From Mugil cephalus (taxonomy: Eukaryota; Chordata; Actinopteri; Mugiliformes; Mugilidae), in contig NC_061775.1 of assembly GCF_022458985.1 (NCBI RefSeq), positions 27,176,319-27,240,318 on the forward strand: a DNA stretch of 64,000 nucleotides, read 5' to 3'. Of this stretch, positions 12,541-23,600 are shown piece by piece (the first letter of the stretch is position 1; each line of letters begins with the position of its first letter). A program made the position numbers and the translations under genes. The notes beneath the pieces were generated by a model, which worked only from the letters and a program-made list of their open reading frames with translations, did not search any database and was not told the origin of the DNA.

Positions 12541-13970
12541 CAAAGGTCTCATTCTACATTCTCTATCATTTCCTATTTATATGGTTTTGTTAAGAAACAC
12601 AATGTTGACATGATCCACCTAAGCTTGTGGTGGTCACTGTGATGTATTTTCCTCATTTTACCTGACCGTTGCCTGTCTCTCTGAATTTAAATTCTTCCAT
12701 CATAGAGGTCTGTCTCAGGTGTGAGGCATTTCCCCCATGTGAGTTGGCTAACATATTGCAGGCCTACAGCAATATGAACAACAAGTAGAATGGGTTTCTG
12801 TGTTTTCCAGTTTTGCAGGAGTTAAGGATTCAGGTACAGCAATCTTCCTTTTGAACTAATCAGCTAAAAAAGTAATAGTGTCCCTTGGAACTTGTAATTA
12901 TAAGATGGCAACTTTCTTATATGACTTTGATAAAATTACATCTGTTCAAACATAGGTTGTTGGAAACTCCCCTAACTTTGGGAAATACTCATAAATCTGC
13001 AGCACATGCAGGAGGAGAACTTTGGCATTGAGGTTAAGTTGAGAGCTGAAAATTAATGCAGGATCATTGTATTTATGTATTTATTTATGCAAATGAAAAC
13101 ACACCCTGAATCAGTACCATCACTATGCAGTGTTTTCTTTAATCTCCACTCAAGAGCACAGCGAGGTTCCATTTAAACAAAATCAGAGCAAAACATTTTA
13201 TCATAAAATGTTGCATTGGCTTTAGACTATTTAAGATGCAGACATATGTTATTTTCGCTGGCCACTATAGTGAACTTCAGTTATTTCTCTTTAACTAAAT
13301 TTAACTAAATGCCACTGTAGGTGAAACAGAAATCATCAAAATCACACTCATTATATTCTACTTAATGACAAAAAACCCTTATTTCATTATCAGTGATAAA
13401 GACAAAACACACAACAAAACTGTCACTCCCGCTAAAGCTAATATGTCCTACCACAAAATAACAATAAAAATAGTGATAAAACCAGGAGTTGTCATTTAGA
13501 TTATTTCTCTACTGGCTGTGATGTGTACTGCCGTCCATTGATTGGGGTTTATCTGAGCATTCACAGTGAAGATTCTTGGCTTAAATAAATAATCCTTCCC
13601 AACAAGAGAGGTCGCAGGTCCCAAATGAATTATTGCCCATCTGAAGTATGGAGAAAAGTCTCACCACAGGTTTTGTTATAGGCAAAATCTTTTCTTTTTT
13701 TTCACACTGAGTTTTACATAATTTTTTTAGACTATTTATTCATACAATTAAATCCACTAAAACCCAATGTATTAAAACATTTAACTGTTAAACATTGTGC
13801 CTCAACTCCACCCAGACTGAATACTTACTTTTAATCCACTTTTGGACAAAGTGGCAGCTAGACATCGAGGAGGTGTCAAACTGGTCCTGAGCTTCAAAGA
13901 AAAAGTTCTTTCTAAGTGCTGCTGGAAGTAGGAAGACGATCTGTACCTGATATCCATGATCTTAATGGAC
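12541..13970. other. Degenerate 3' flank of a lost family member
   Basis: No gene seen. The stretch around 13370-13940 is the inverted counterpart of the 3' flank of gene D (about 45300-45540): shared pieces include the 'gacaaaacacacaacaaaac' stretch and the nearby 'ttatcagtgat' stretch. It therefore belongs to the relic terminal exon that follows. Confidence 0.45.
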
Positions 13971-13971
13971 T

Positions 13972-14090
13972 ATGAACAGAAGAAGTCCAAGCAGCAGATG
14001 GATCACACCTAGCTTGATACAACGTGCACCACTGGTGGTTGTTGTTGTACTTGGTGGAGCAGTAGTTGTTGTAGTTTGTTGTAGCTCGTA
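13972..14090 (-). pseudogene. Relic last exon of an LU-mucin gene (GPI tail), copy 1
   Basis: The minus strand reads STTTTTSGAR followed by CIKLGVIHLLLGLLLFIVH and TAA (13972-13974). This nearly matches the C-terminus of gene D. Only a few degenerate Thr codons precede it, and no other exon of the same copy is adjacent. It lies downstream of gene B in the same orientation and is repeated at 19767. Confidence 0.7.
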
Positions 14091-14512
14091 GATTGATTGA
14101 CTGGTATCACTCATTTACAAGACCATCACTGGAAACACCCCTCCATATCTTAACTCACAACAGGAATTTGTGTTTGCTGAACCAGTTTTTAACCTTTTGT
14201 TAAACATTTAGGTCGTATGTTTGTTATGGGTTGTGTGTTTTTTTTATATTGTGTCTCTCTGTACTGCCTCTTCCCCAGGCCGTTATTGTGAATGAGAAAT
14301 TGTCCTCAAATGACTCACCTGTTCAAATAAAGGTATAATCAAAGGTTGATTACTGGAGAACCCTACAATACTCAATACTGCTTTCTGTACATTAAAGTCA
14401 GTTGATGACATGATGACCAATTTTATCATTTTATTTAATAAATTCTATTATTCTATATTTACATCCTACTATGTCAAAATAAAGGTTTCATGTGCTTGAA
14501 AGAATGATCAGT

Positions 14513-14553
14513 GGTTATATGATCATTGATCAATGATCAATGATCATATAACC
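14513..14553. repeat. 41-nt near-perfect palindrome, copy 1
   Basis: The sequence begins GGTTATATGATCATTGATC and ends with its reverse complement; only the centre mismatches. It lies 278 bp downstream of the gene B stop codon. A matching copy is at 20320-20360. Confidence 0.9.
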
Positions 14554-14830
14554 AGATAAAATTAGTTTTACTTTCACCATTTTTCCTCAAGGTTTAGAAA
14601 TGAGCATTTTTCAGATTTCTAAAATTATCAGTGTACATTTTGCAGGAAAACATAAATGCTTAAACAATAACATAACATTTGACCTACATAAATAAATACA
14701 TAAAGGATTGAGAAAAAATATGAAGTGCATAAATAGATACAAAGTCAGGTTAACACAGCATATGTGGCAGGTGAAAAAAGTGAAAGACGACAAGAAAATG
14801 TTTTCTATTGCGAATTAGTTTTTTAGTGTT

Positions 14831-17800
14831 CTAATGCAGGAAAAAGATAAGGGGCGCAATGAGTAGATGCATCATGTTGAGTCTGACAGAGCCAGCATCA
14901 CTGGTAGTTGTTGTAGCTGGAGCAGCAGTTGTTGTAGCTGGTGGAGCAGCTGTACTTGATGTTATGATCGGTGCAGTAGTTGTGGTTGTCGTTGGTGCAG
15001 TAGTTGTTGTAGATGGTGCAGCAGTTGTTGTGGTTGGTACAACAATTGTGGTTGTAGTTGGTGCAGCAGTTGTAGTTGTGGTTGTCGCTGGTGCAGCTGT
15101 AGTTGTTGTGGTTGGTGCAGCAGTTGTGGTTGTAGTTGTGGTTGGTTCAGTGGTTGTTGTTGTAGTTGTGGTTGGTGGAGCAGTTGTTGTAGTTGGTGGA
15201 GCGATTGTTGTTGTGGTTTGTGCAGCAGTTGTTGTTGTTGTTGGTGGAGCGGTTGTTGTTGTTGTTGTAGTTGGTGGAGAAGGTGTTGTTGTGGTTGGTG
15301 CAGCAGTTGTTGTTGTGGTTGGTGCAGCAGTTGTTGTTGTGGTTGGTGGAACAGTTGATGTTGTAGTTGCGGTTGGTGGAACAGTTGATGTTGTAGTTGT
15401 GGTTGGTGCAGCTGTAGTTGTTGTGGTTGGTGGAACAGTTGATGTTGTAGTTGTGGTTGGTGCAGCAGTTTTTGTTGTTGATGGTGGAGCGGTTGTTGTT
15501 GTTGTAGTTGGTGGAGAAGGTGTTGTTGTAGTTGTGGGTGGTGCAGCTGTAGTTGTTGTGGTTGGTGGAACAGTTGATGTTGTAGTTGTGGGTGGTGCAG
15601 CTGTAGTTGTTGTGGTTGGTGGAACAGTTGATGTTGTAGTTGTGGTTGGTGCAGCAGTTGTTGTTGTGGTTGGTGCAGCAGTTGTTGTTGTTGTTGATGG
15701 AGCGGTTGTTGTTGTTGTTGTTGGTGGTGGAGAAGGTGTTGTTGTGGTTGGTGCAGCAGTTGTTGTAGTAGTTGGTGGAGCGGTTGTTGTTGTTGTTGTA
15801 GTTGGTGCAGCAGTTGTTGTTGTGGTTGGTGCAGCAGTTGTTGTTGTGGTTGGTGGAACAGTTGATGTTGTAGTTGCGGTTGGTGGAACAGTTGATGTTG
15901 TAGTTGTGGTTGGTGCAGCTGTAGTTGTTGTGGTTGGTGGAACAGTTGATGTTGTAGTTGTGGTTGGTGCAGCAGTTTTTGTTGTTGATGGTGGAGCGGT
16001 TGTTGTTGTTGTAGTTGGTGGAGAAGGTGTTGTTGTAGTTGTGGGTGGTGCAGCTGTAGTTGTTGTGGTTGGTGGAACAGTTGATGTTGTAGTTGTGGTT
16101 GGTGCAGCAGTTGTTGTTGTGGTTGGTGCAGCAGTTGTTGTTGTTGTTGATGGAGCGGTTGTTGTTGTTGTTGTTGGTGGTGGAGAAGGTGTTGTTGTGG
16201 TTGGTGCAGCAGTTGTTGTTGTGGTTGGTGCAGCTGTAGTTGTTGTGGTTGGTGGAACAGTTGATCTTGTAGTTGTGGTTAGTGCAGCAGTTGTGGTTGT
16301 GGTTGTTGTTGGTGCAGCTGTAGTTGTTGTGGTTGTGGTTGGTGCAGCAGTTGTGGTTGTAGTTGTGGTTGGTTCAGCGGTTATTGTTGTGGTTGGTGGA
16401 GCAGTTGTTGTAGTTGGTGCAGCAGTTGTGGTTGTTATTAGTGGAGCGGTTGATGTTGTTGTTGTTGTAGTTGGTGGAGAAGGTGTTGTTGTGGTTGGTA
16501 AAACAGTTGTTGTTGTGGTTGGTGCAGCTGTAGTTGTTGTGGTTGGTGGAACAGTTGATGTTGTAATTGTGGTTGGTGCAGCAGTTGTGGTTGTGGTTGT
16601 TGTTGGTGCAACTGTAGTTGCTGTGGTTGTGGTTGGTGCAGCAGTTGTGGTTATAGTTGTGGTTGGTTCAGCGGTTGTTGTTGTGGTTGGTGGAGCAGTT
16701 GTTGTAGTTGGTGCAGCTGTAGTTGTTGTGGTTGGTGGAACAGTTGTTGTTGTGGTTGGTGCAGCTGTAGTTGTTGTGGTTGGTGCAGCACTTGTAGTTG
16801 TGGTTGTCGTTGGTGCAGCTGTAGTTGTTGTGGTTGTGGTTGGTGCAGCAGTTGTGATTGTAGTTGTGGTTGGTTCAGCGGTTGTTGTTGTAGTTGTGGT
16901 TGGTGGAGCAGTTGTTGTAGTTGGTGCAGCAGTTGTTGTTGTGGTTGGTGCAGCAGTTGTTGTTGTTGTTGGTGGAGCAGTTGTTGTTGTAGTTGGTGGA
17001 GAAGGTGTGGTTGTGGTTGGTGCAGCAGTTGTTGTTGTGGTTGGTGGAACAGTTGATGTTGTAGTTGTGGTTGGTTGAACAGTTGATGTTGTAGTTGTGG
17101 TTGGTGCAGCTGTAGTTGTTGTGGTTGGTTGAACAGTTGATGTTGTAGTTGTGGTTGGTGCAGCAGTTGTTGTTGTGGTTGGTGCAGCAGTTGTTGTTGT
17201 TGGTGGAGCGGTTGTTGTTGTTGGTGGTGGTGGAGAAGGTGTTTTTGTGGTTGGTGGAGCACTTGTTGTTGTGGTTGGTGCAGCTGTAGTTGTTGTGGTT
17301 GGTGGAACAGTTGTGGTTGTTGTTGGTTCCTCTGTAGTTGCTGTGGTTGTGGTTGGTGCAGCAGTTGTGATTGTGGTTGTTGTTGGTTCAGCTGTAGTTG
17401 CTGTGGTTGTGGTTGGTGCAGCAGTTGTGATTGTAGTTGTGGTCTGTTCAGCGGTTGTTGTTGTGGTTGGTGGAGCAGTTGTTGTAGTTGGTGCAGCAGT
17501 TGTGGTTGTTGTTGGTGGAGCGGTTGACGTTGTTGTTGTTGTAGTTGGTGGAGAAGGTGTTGTTGTGGTTGGTGCAGCAGTTGTTGTTGTGGTTGGTGCA
17601 GCTGTAGTTGTTGTGGTTGGTGGAACAGTTGATGTTGTAGTTGTGGTTGGTGCAGCAGTTGTAATTGTGGTTGTCGTTGGTGCAGCAGTAGTTGTTGTGG
17701 TTGTAGTTGGTTCAGCGGTTGTTGTTGTAGTTGTGGTTGGTGGAGCAGTTGTTGTAGTTGGTGGAGCGGTTGTTGTTGTGGTTGGTGCAGCAGTTGTTGT

Positions 17801-18933
17801 TGTTGTTGGTGGAGCGGTTGTTGTTGTAGTTGGTGGAGAAGGTGTTGTTGTGGTTGGTGCAGCAGTTGTGGTTGGTGGAACAGTTGATGTTGTAGTTGTG
17901 GTTGGTGCAGCTGTAGTTGTTGTGGTTGGTGGAACAGTTGATGTTGTAGTTGTAGTTGGTGCAGCAGTTGTGGTTGTAGTTGGTGCAGCAGTTGTTGTGG
18001 TTGGTGGCGCAGAGACAAGAAACAAGAGAACAGAAAAAAATATCAAAGGGTTAAGATATCAATAATATGATATGAAAATAATTATTTCTTATATGATTAT
18101 CTCCTCTGAAATCAGCATCTGATCCACCTGTACTCACAAGGTAGAGTTTGTGAGTTACAGTTATCTGTGTTGCAGCACACAGCAGATGCAAGTGCACTTG
18201 AACCACCCAAGTTGACTGAAAATGTCTGAGGTCCTGTGGCTGGACACAGGGAGGACGGAGCACATGCTTTGAAGATTTGCGGGAATGTAGTCCCAGATGA
18301 AGTTGCTACAGAGACAAAGTCCAGGTTGTTAACTGGTTTAACTTGACAGTACGCAAACTTGTTTTCACAGAAAATACAAAGATGACACTAAAGATAGTAG
18401 AGATCCTACCTTGAATGGAGGCTGTTATACACATCGTCTCTGTGGAACACGTTTGGGATACTGTGCTTGAACATGTCTCATCTGTGCAGGTTTGACACTG
18501 AAGAGCTTCAGCTGCAGTCAGGAGAGAAAACTTTCTGAAATGAATCCTACTTCACAAATATATAATCAAAAGTCTTCCATGGGCAGGAACTATTTTGTTC
18601 TTTTTTCACTTTTAGCTTGTATTAGAGTCAAAATCTTTAAATGGCCCATTTATATGGTTCTAAATATTCTACTATTTATAGATTATTGTTATTATTCTCA
18701 ATAGTTATCTGGTCCTAGCTGTTACATCTAAAAATCCTGTTGGAGATCAATAAAGACAAATACAATCTAGAATATTTGTTCTGGTTAATTAAAATTCATG
18801 TTGCTTTTCCATGTTAAAATTTTAAGGTTAAATCCTTTAATAGATTAAGTATAGTAGCTGTGTTGTAAGAATAAAGAGAATTACCTGTGCTGGAGATGGT
18901 CCAGAGAAGAATCAGAGAAAAGATCAGCTTCAT
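14831..18933 (-). CDS. LU-mucin gene B: one LU domain fused to Thr-rich stalk, second LU domain deleted
   Basis: Exons 18885-18933 (signal peptide [17 protein letters not shown]), 18410-18511 and 18138-18305 are intact and encode LU domain 1 ending CCNTDNCNSQ. Exon 4 and the LU part of exon 5 are missing. The intron 3 polypyrimidine tract (near 18025-18045) runs straight into the Thr array and its normal AG is gone. The first good alternative acceptor is CTACAG at 17911-17916; starting at 17910 it keeps phase 1 and opens 3,080 nt to the stop at 14831-14833. That model (3,399 nt) gives 1,132 residues: signal, one LU domain, about 1,000-residue stalk and the tail SVRLNMMHLLIAPLIFFLH. The stalk is open throughout. 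It may be a functional single-headed variant or a gene dead at the splice step. Confidence 0.6.
14890..18015 (-). repeat. Thr/Pro/Ala-coding array of gene B
   Basis: About 3.1 kb of [19 protein letters not shown] and TPSPPTT units on the minus strand, all in one open frame. Near-identical blocks of several hundred bp recur (for example about 15320-15720 and about 15820-16180). Confidence 0.9.
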
Positions 18934-19005
18934 GATGGAGAAAAAGTCAGTGCTGTTGATTGTTTTTCCTTGATGGAGACACTGCAGCTCGTCACCTACA
19001 CTCGT

Positions 19006-19075
19006 CTTTATATACTAGACCAGTGAACAGATTCACGTCTGATGCATACGTAGAACCCTTGTACGTTTGGGTGTG
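19006..19075 (-). promoter_or_regulatory. Gene B core promoter
   Basis: TATATAAAG on the minus strand (19006-19014), 73 bp upstream of the ATG, with CACACCCA at 19068-19075 further upstream and the subfamily I TACGTAGAACCC block between them. Confidence 0.75.
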
Positions 19076-19734
19076 ACTCCATATTTACAGCGTGATTGAT
19101 CAGATTGACAGAAAGTCAACACACCCTTTTTTAATGTGGTCATTACTCTCCTGTTTAGAACAGTGTATCATCTTAACTTCTCTTTTCCATGTTGGGAAGC
19201 AGGAATAACAGCTTATTTAACCTAGCTGTCAAATCCCCAACAAAAGAACAGAATACTGTCAATAATCCATATATTAATATACAGTACTTCAAATTTACTT
19301 GAAGTTTTGTGTCATGAAATAAAAGCGAAATAATTTCAGTTCATACAGAAACTACTCATCATGATGTGCGTGACACATTTTTTCATGGGAGTATAAATAG
19401 CCATAAATTAAATATCTTCCTCGACAGCTATCACACCCACGTACTTCTTATTGTTTTCGTCGTTGGCAATGTTGTGAAACTTGCAGTGTTGTTTTCAAAC
19501 GCTGTTCAGTTATGCAAATATAATTCATTTGTACTGTACCGCTGTACGTACGTCTTATGACATTACCCAAAGCAAAAGGCAAACATCTGTAATCAAAGTC
19601 ACTAGAGTTCAACAGGCCACACCCAGGACAGTAGTCACCAGTTTGAAGACATTGTTTACACCCATATACATGAGTATAAGTGGTACAGGAAGAATCTGAT
19701 AACAACCAGCAGGTTTGAATCTTTACGCAACAAG
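19076..19734. other. Upstream region of gene B, no gene seen
   Basis: Duplicated 5' flank: 19257-19733 matches 33290-33730 upstream of gene C. The match ends abruptly at about 19735, where the second copy of the B/C duplication unit begins. Confidence 0.6.
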
Positions 19735-19766
19735 ACGAAGACGATCTGTACCTGATATCCATGATC

Positions 19767-19885
19767 TTAATGGACTATGAACAGAAGAAATCCAAGCAGC
19801 AGATGGATCACACCTAGCTTGATACAACGTGCACCACTGGTGGTTGTTGTTGTACTTGGTGGAGCAGTAGTTGTTGTAGTTTGTT
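19767..19885 (-). pseudogene. Relic last exon of an LU-mucin gene (GPI tail), copy 2
   Basis: Same relic as at 13972: reads SGAR then CIKLGVIHLLLGLLLFIVH and TAA (19767-19769, minus strand). It was carried along in the B/C tandem duplication. Confidence 0.7.
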
Positions 19886-20319
19886 GTAGCTCGTAGATTG
19901 ATTGACTGGTATCACTTCATTTACAAGACCATCACTGGAAACACCCCTCCATATCTTAACTCACAACAGGAATTTGTGTTTGCTGAACCAGTTTTTAACC
20001 TTTTGTTAAACATTTAGGTTGTATGTTTGTTATGGGTTGTGTGTTTTTTTTTATATTGTGTCTCTCTGTACTGCCTCTTCCCCAGGCCGTTATTGTAAAT
20101 GAGAAATTTTCTTCAATTGACTCACCTGTTCAAATAAAGGTATAATCAAAGGTTGATTACTGGAGAACCCTACAATACTCAATACTGCTTTCTGTACATT
20201 AAAGTCAGTTGATGACATGATGACCAATTTTATCATTTTATTTAATAAATTCTATTATTCTATATTTACATCCTACTATGTCAAAATAAAGGTTTCATGT
20301 GCTTGAAAGAATGATCAGT

Positions 20320-20360
20320 GGTTATATGATCATTGATCAATGATCAATGATCATATAACC
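20320..20360. repeat. 41-nt near-perfect palindrome, copy 2
   Basis: Same palindrome as at 14513-14553, 278 bp downstream of the gene C stop codon. Position relative to the stop is conserved. Confidence 0.9.
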
Positions 20361-20637
20361 AGATAAAATTAGTTTTACTTTCACCATTTTTCCTCAAGGT
20401 TTAGAAATGAGCATTTTTCAGATTTCTAAAATTATCAGTGTACATTTTGCAGGAAAACATAAATGCTTAAACAATAACATAACATTTGACCTACATAAAT
20501 AAATACATAAAGGATTGAGAAAAAATATGAAGTGCATAAATAGATACAAAGTCAGGTTAACACAGCATATGTGGCAGGTGAAAAAAGTGAAAGACGACAA
20601 GAAAATGTTTTCTATTGCGAATTAGTTTTTTAGTGTT

Positions 20638-23600
20638 CTAATGCAGGAAAAAGATAAGGGGCGCAATGAGTAGATGCATCATGTTGAGTCTGACAGAGCC
20701 AGCATCACTGGTAGTTGTTGTAGCTGGAGCAGCAGTTGTTGTAGCTGGTGGAGCAGCTGTACTTGATGTTATGATCGGTGCAGTAGTTGTGGTTGTCGTT
20801 GGTGCAGTAGTTGTTGTAGATGGTGCAGCAGTTGTTGTGGTTGGTACAACAATTGTGGTTGTAGTTGGTGGAGCAGTTGTAGTTGTGGTTGTCGTTGGTG
20901 CAGCTGTAGTTGTTGTGGTTGTGGTTGGTGCAGCAGTTGTGGTTGTAGTTGTGGTTGGTTCAGCGGTTGTTGTTGTAGTTGTGGTTGATGGAGCAGTTGT
21001 TGTAGTTGGTGGAGAGGTTGTTGTTGTGGTTTGTGCAGCAGTTGTTGTTGTTGTTGTTGTAGTTGGTGGAGAAGGTGTTGTTGTGGTTGGTGCAGCAGTT
21101 AATGTTGTGGTTGGTGCAGCAGTTGTTGTGGTTGGTGGAACAGTTGATGTTGTAGTTGCGGTTGGTGGAACAGTTGATGTTGTAGTTGTGGTTGGTGCAG
21201 CTGTAGTTGTTGTGGTTGGTGGAACAGTTGATGTTGTAGTTGTGGTTAGTGCAGCAGTTGTTGTTGTTGTTGGTGGAGCGGTTGTTGTTGTTGTAGTTGG
21301 TGGAGAAGGTGTTGTAGTTGTGGGTGGTGCAGCTGTAGTTGTTGTAGTTGGTGGAACAGTTGATGTTGTAGTTGTGGTTGGTGCAGCAGTTGTTGTTGTG
21401 GTTGGTGCAGCAGTTGTTGTTGTTGTTGGTGGAGCGGTTGTTGTTGTTGTTGTTGGTGGTGGAGAAGGTGTTGTTGTGGTTGGTGCAGCAGTTGTTGTTG
21501 TGGTTGGTGCAGCTGTAGTTGTTGTGGTTGGTGGAACAGTTGATGTTGTAGTTGTGGTTGGTGCAGCAGTTGTTGTTGTGGTTGTTGTTGGTGCAGCTGT
21601 AGTTGTTGTGGTTGTGGTTGGTGCAGCAGTTGTGGTTGTAGTTGTGGTTGGTTCAGCGGTTGTTTTTGTGGTTGGTGGAGCAGTTGTTGTAGTTGGTGCA
21701 GCAGTTGTGGTTGTTATTAGTGGAGCGGTTGATGTTGTTGTTGTTGTAGTTGGTGGAGAAGGTGTTGTTGTGGTTGGTAAAGCAGTTGTTGTTGTTGTTG
21801 GTGGAGCGGTTGTTGTTGTTGTTGTTGGTGGTGGAGAAGGTGTTGTTGTGGTTGGTGTAGCAGTTGTTGTTGTGGTTGGTGCAGCTGTAGTTGTTGTGGT
21901 TGGTGGAACAGTTGATGTTGTAGTTGTGGTTGGTGCAGTAGTTGTACTTGTGGTTGTCGTTGGTGAAGCTGTAGTTGTTGTGGTTGGTGCAGTTGTGGTC
22001 GTGGTTGGTGCAGCAGTTGTTGTGGTTGGTGGAGCAGTTGTTGTTGTAGTTGGTGCAGCAGTTGTTGTGGTTGGTGGAGCAGTTGTTGTTGTAGTTGGTG
22101 GAGCAGTTGTTGTTGTAGTTGGTGCAGCGGTTGTTGTTGTGGTTGGTGCAGCAGTTGTGGTTGTAGTTGGTGCAGTTGTGGTTGTTGTAGTTGGTGGAAC
22201 AGTTGATGTTGTAGTTGTGGTTGGTGCAGCAGTTGTTGTTGTGGTTGGTGCAGCAGTTGTTGTGGTTGGTGGAACAGTTGATGTTGTAGTTGTGGTTGGT
22301 GGAACAGTTGATGTTGTTGTTGTGGTTGGTGCAGCTGTAGTTGTTGTGGTTGGTGGAACAGTTGATGTTGTAGTTGTAGTTGGTGCAGCAGTTGTTGTTG
22401 TGGTTGGTGCAGCAGTTGTGGTTGTAGTTGGTGCAGTTGTGGTCGTGGTTGGTGCAGCAGTTGTTGTGGTTGGTGGAGCAGTTGTTGTTGTAGTTGGTGC
22501 AGCAGTTGTTGTGGTTGGTGGAGCAGTTGTTGTTGTAGTTGGTGGAGCAGTTGTTGTTGTAGTTGGTGCAGCGGTTGTTGTGGTTGTTGGAGCAGTTGTG
22601 GTTGTGGTTGTTGGAGCAGTTGTGGTTGTGGTAGGTGCAGCAGTTGTTGTTGTGGTTGGTGCAGCAGTTGTGGTTGTAGTTGGTGCAGTTGTGGTTGTTG
22701 TAGTTGGTGGAACAGTTGATGTTGTAGTTGTGGTTGGTGCAGCAGTTGTTGTTGTGGTTGGTGCAGCAGTTGTTGTGGTTGGTGGAACAGTTAATGTTGT
22801 AGTTGTGGTTGGTGGAACAGTTGATGTTGTTGTTGTAGTTGGTGCAGCAGTTGTTGTTGTGGTTGGTGCAGCAGTTGTGGTTGTAGTTGGTGCAGTTGTG
22901 GTCGTGGTTGGTGCAGCAGTTGTTGTGGTTGGTGGAGCAGTTGTTGTTGTAGTTGGTGCAGCAGTTGTTGTGGTTGGTGGAGCAGTTGTTGTTGTAGTTG
23001 GTGGAGCAGTTGTTGTTGTAGTTGGTGCAGCGGTTGTTGTGGTTGTTGGAGCAGTTGTGGTTGTGGTTGTTGGAGCAGTTGTGGTTGTGGTTGGTGCAGC
23101 AGTTGTTGTTGTGGTTGGTGCAGCAGTTGTGGTTGTAGTTGGTGCAGTTGTGGTTGTTGTAGTTGGTGGAACAGTTGATGTTGTAGTTGTGGTTGGTGGA
23201 ACAGTTGTGGTTGTGGTTGGTGCAGCTGTAGTTGTTGTGGTTGGTGGAACAGTTGATGTTGTAGTTGTGGTTGGTGCAGCAGTTGTGGTTGTGGTTGTTG
23301 TTGGTTCAGCTGTAGTTGCTGTGGTTGTGGTTGGTGCAGCAGTTGTGATTGTAGTTGTGGTTGGTTCAGCGGTTGTTGTTGTGGTTGGTGGAGCAGTTGT
23401 TGTAGTTGGTGCAGCAGTTGTTATTGTAGTTGGTGCAGCAGTTGTGGTTGTTGTTAGTAGAGAGGTTGACGTTGTTGTTGTTGTAGTTGGTGGAGAAGGT
23501 GTTGTTGTGGTTGGTGCAGCAGTTGTTGTTGTGGTTGGTGCAGCTGTAGTTGTTGTGGTTGGTGGAACAGTTGATGTTGTAGTTCTGGTTGGTGCAGCAG

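Larger units (their letters stand above)
13932..14860. repeat. Segmental duplication, B-side copy
   Basis: About 930 bp matching 19735-20670 almost base for base, offset about 5.8 kb. It carries a relic terminal exon, the palindrome and the 3' end of gene B. It marks the left part of the tandem duplication that made B and C. Confidence 0.85.
19735..20670. repeat. Segmental duplication, C-side copy
   Basis: Counterpart of 13932-14860 with only scattered substitutions and small indels. The junction with B upstream DNA is at 'cgcaacaa|gacgaagacg'. Confidence 0.85.

Noticed and set aside
14611-14793. Identical 60-codon frames at 14611-14793 and 20418-20600
   Set aside because: Both lie in the duplicated 3' flank of B and C. 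Their identity reflects recent duplication, and the hydrophobic chance peptide has no support.
16651-18018. Long LLHQPQ (Leu/His/Gln) frames on the coding strand of B, A and D
   Set aside because: These are the shifted reading of the same array. The in-frame PTTTT reading links to the LU exons and the GPI tail; these do not.
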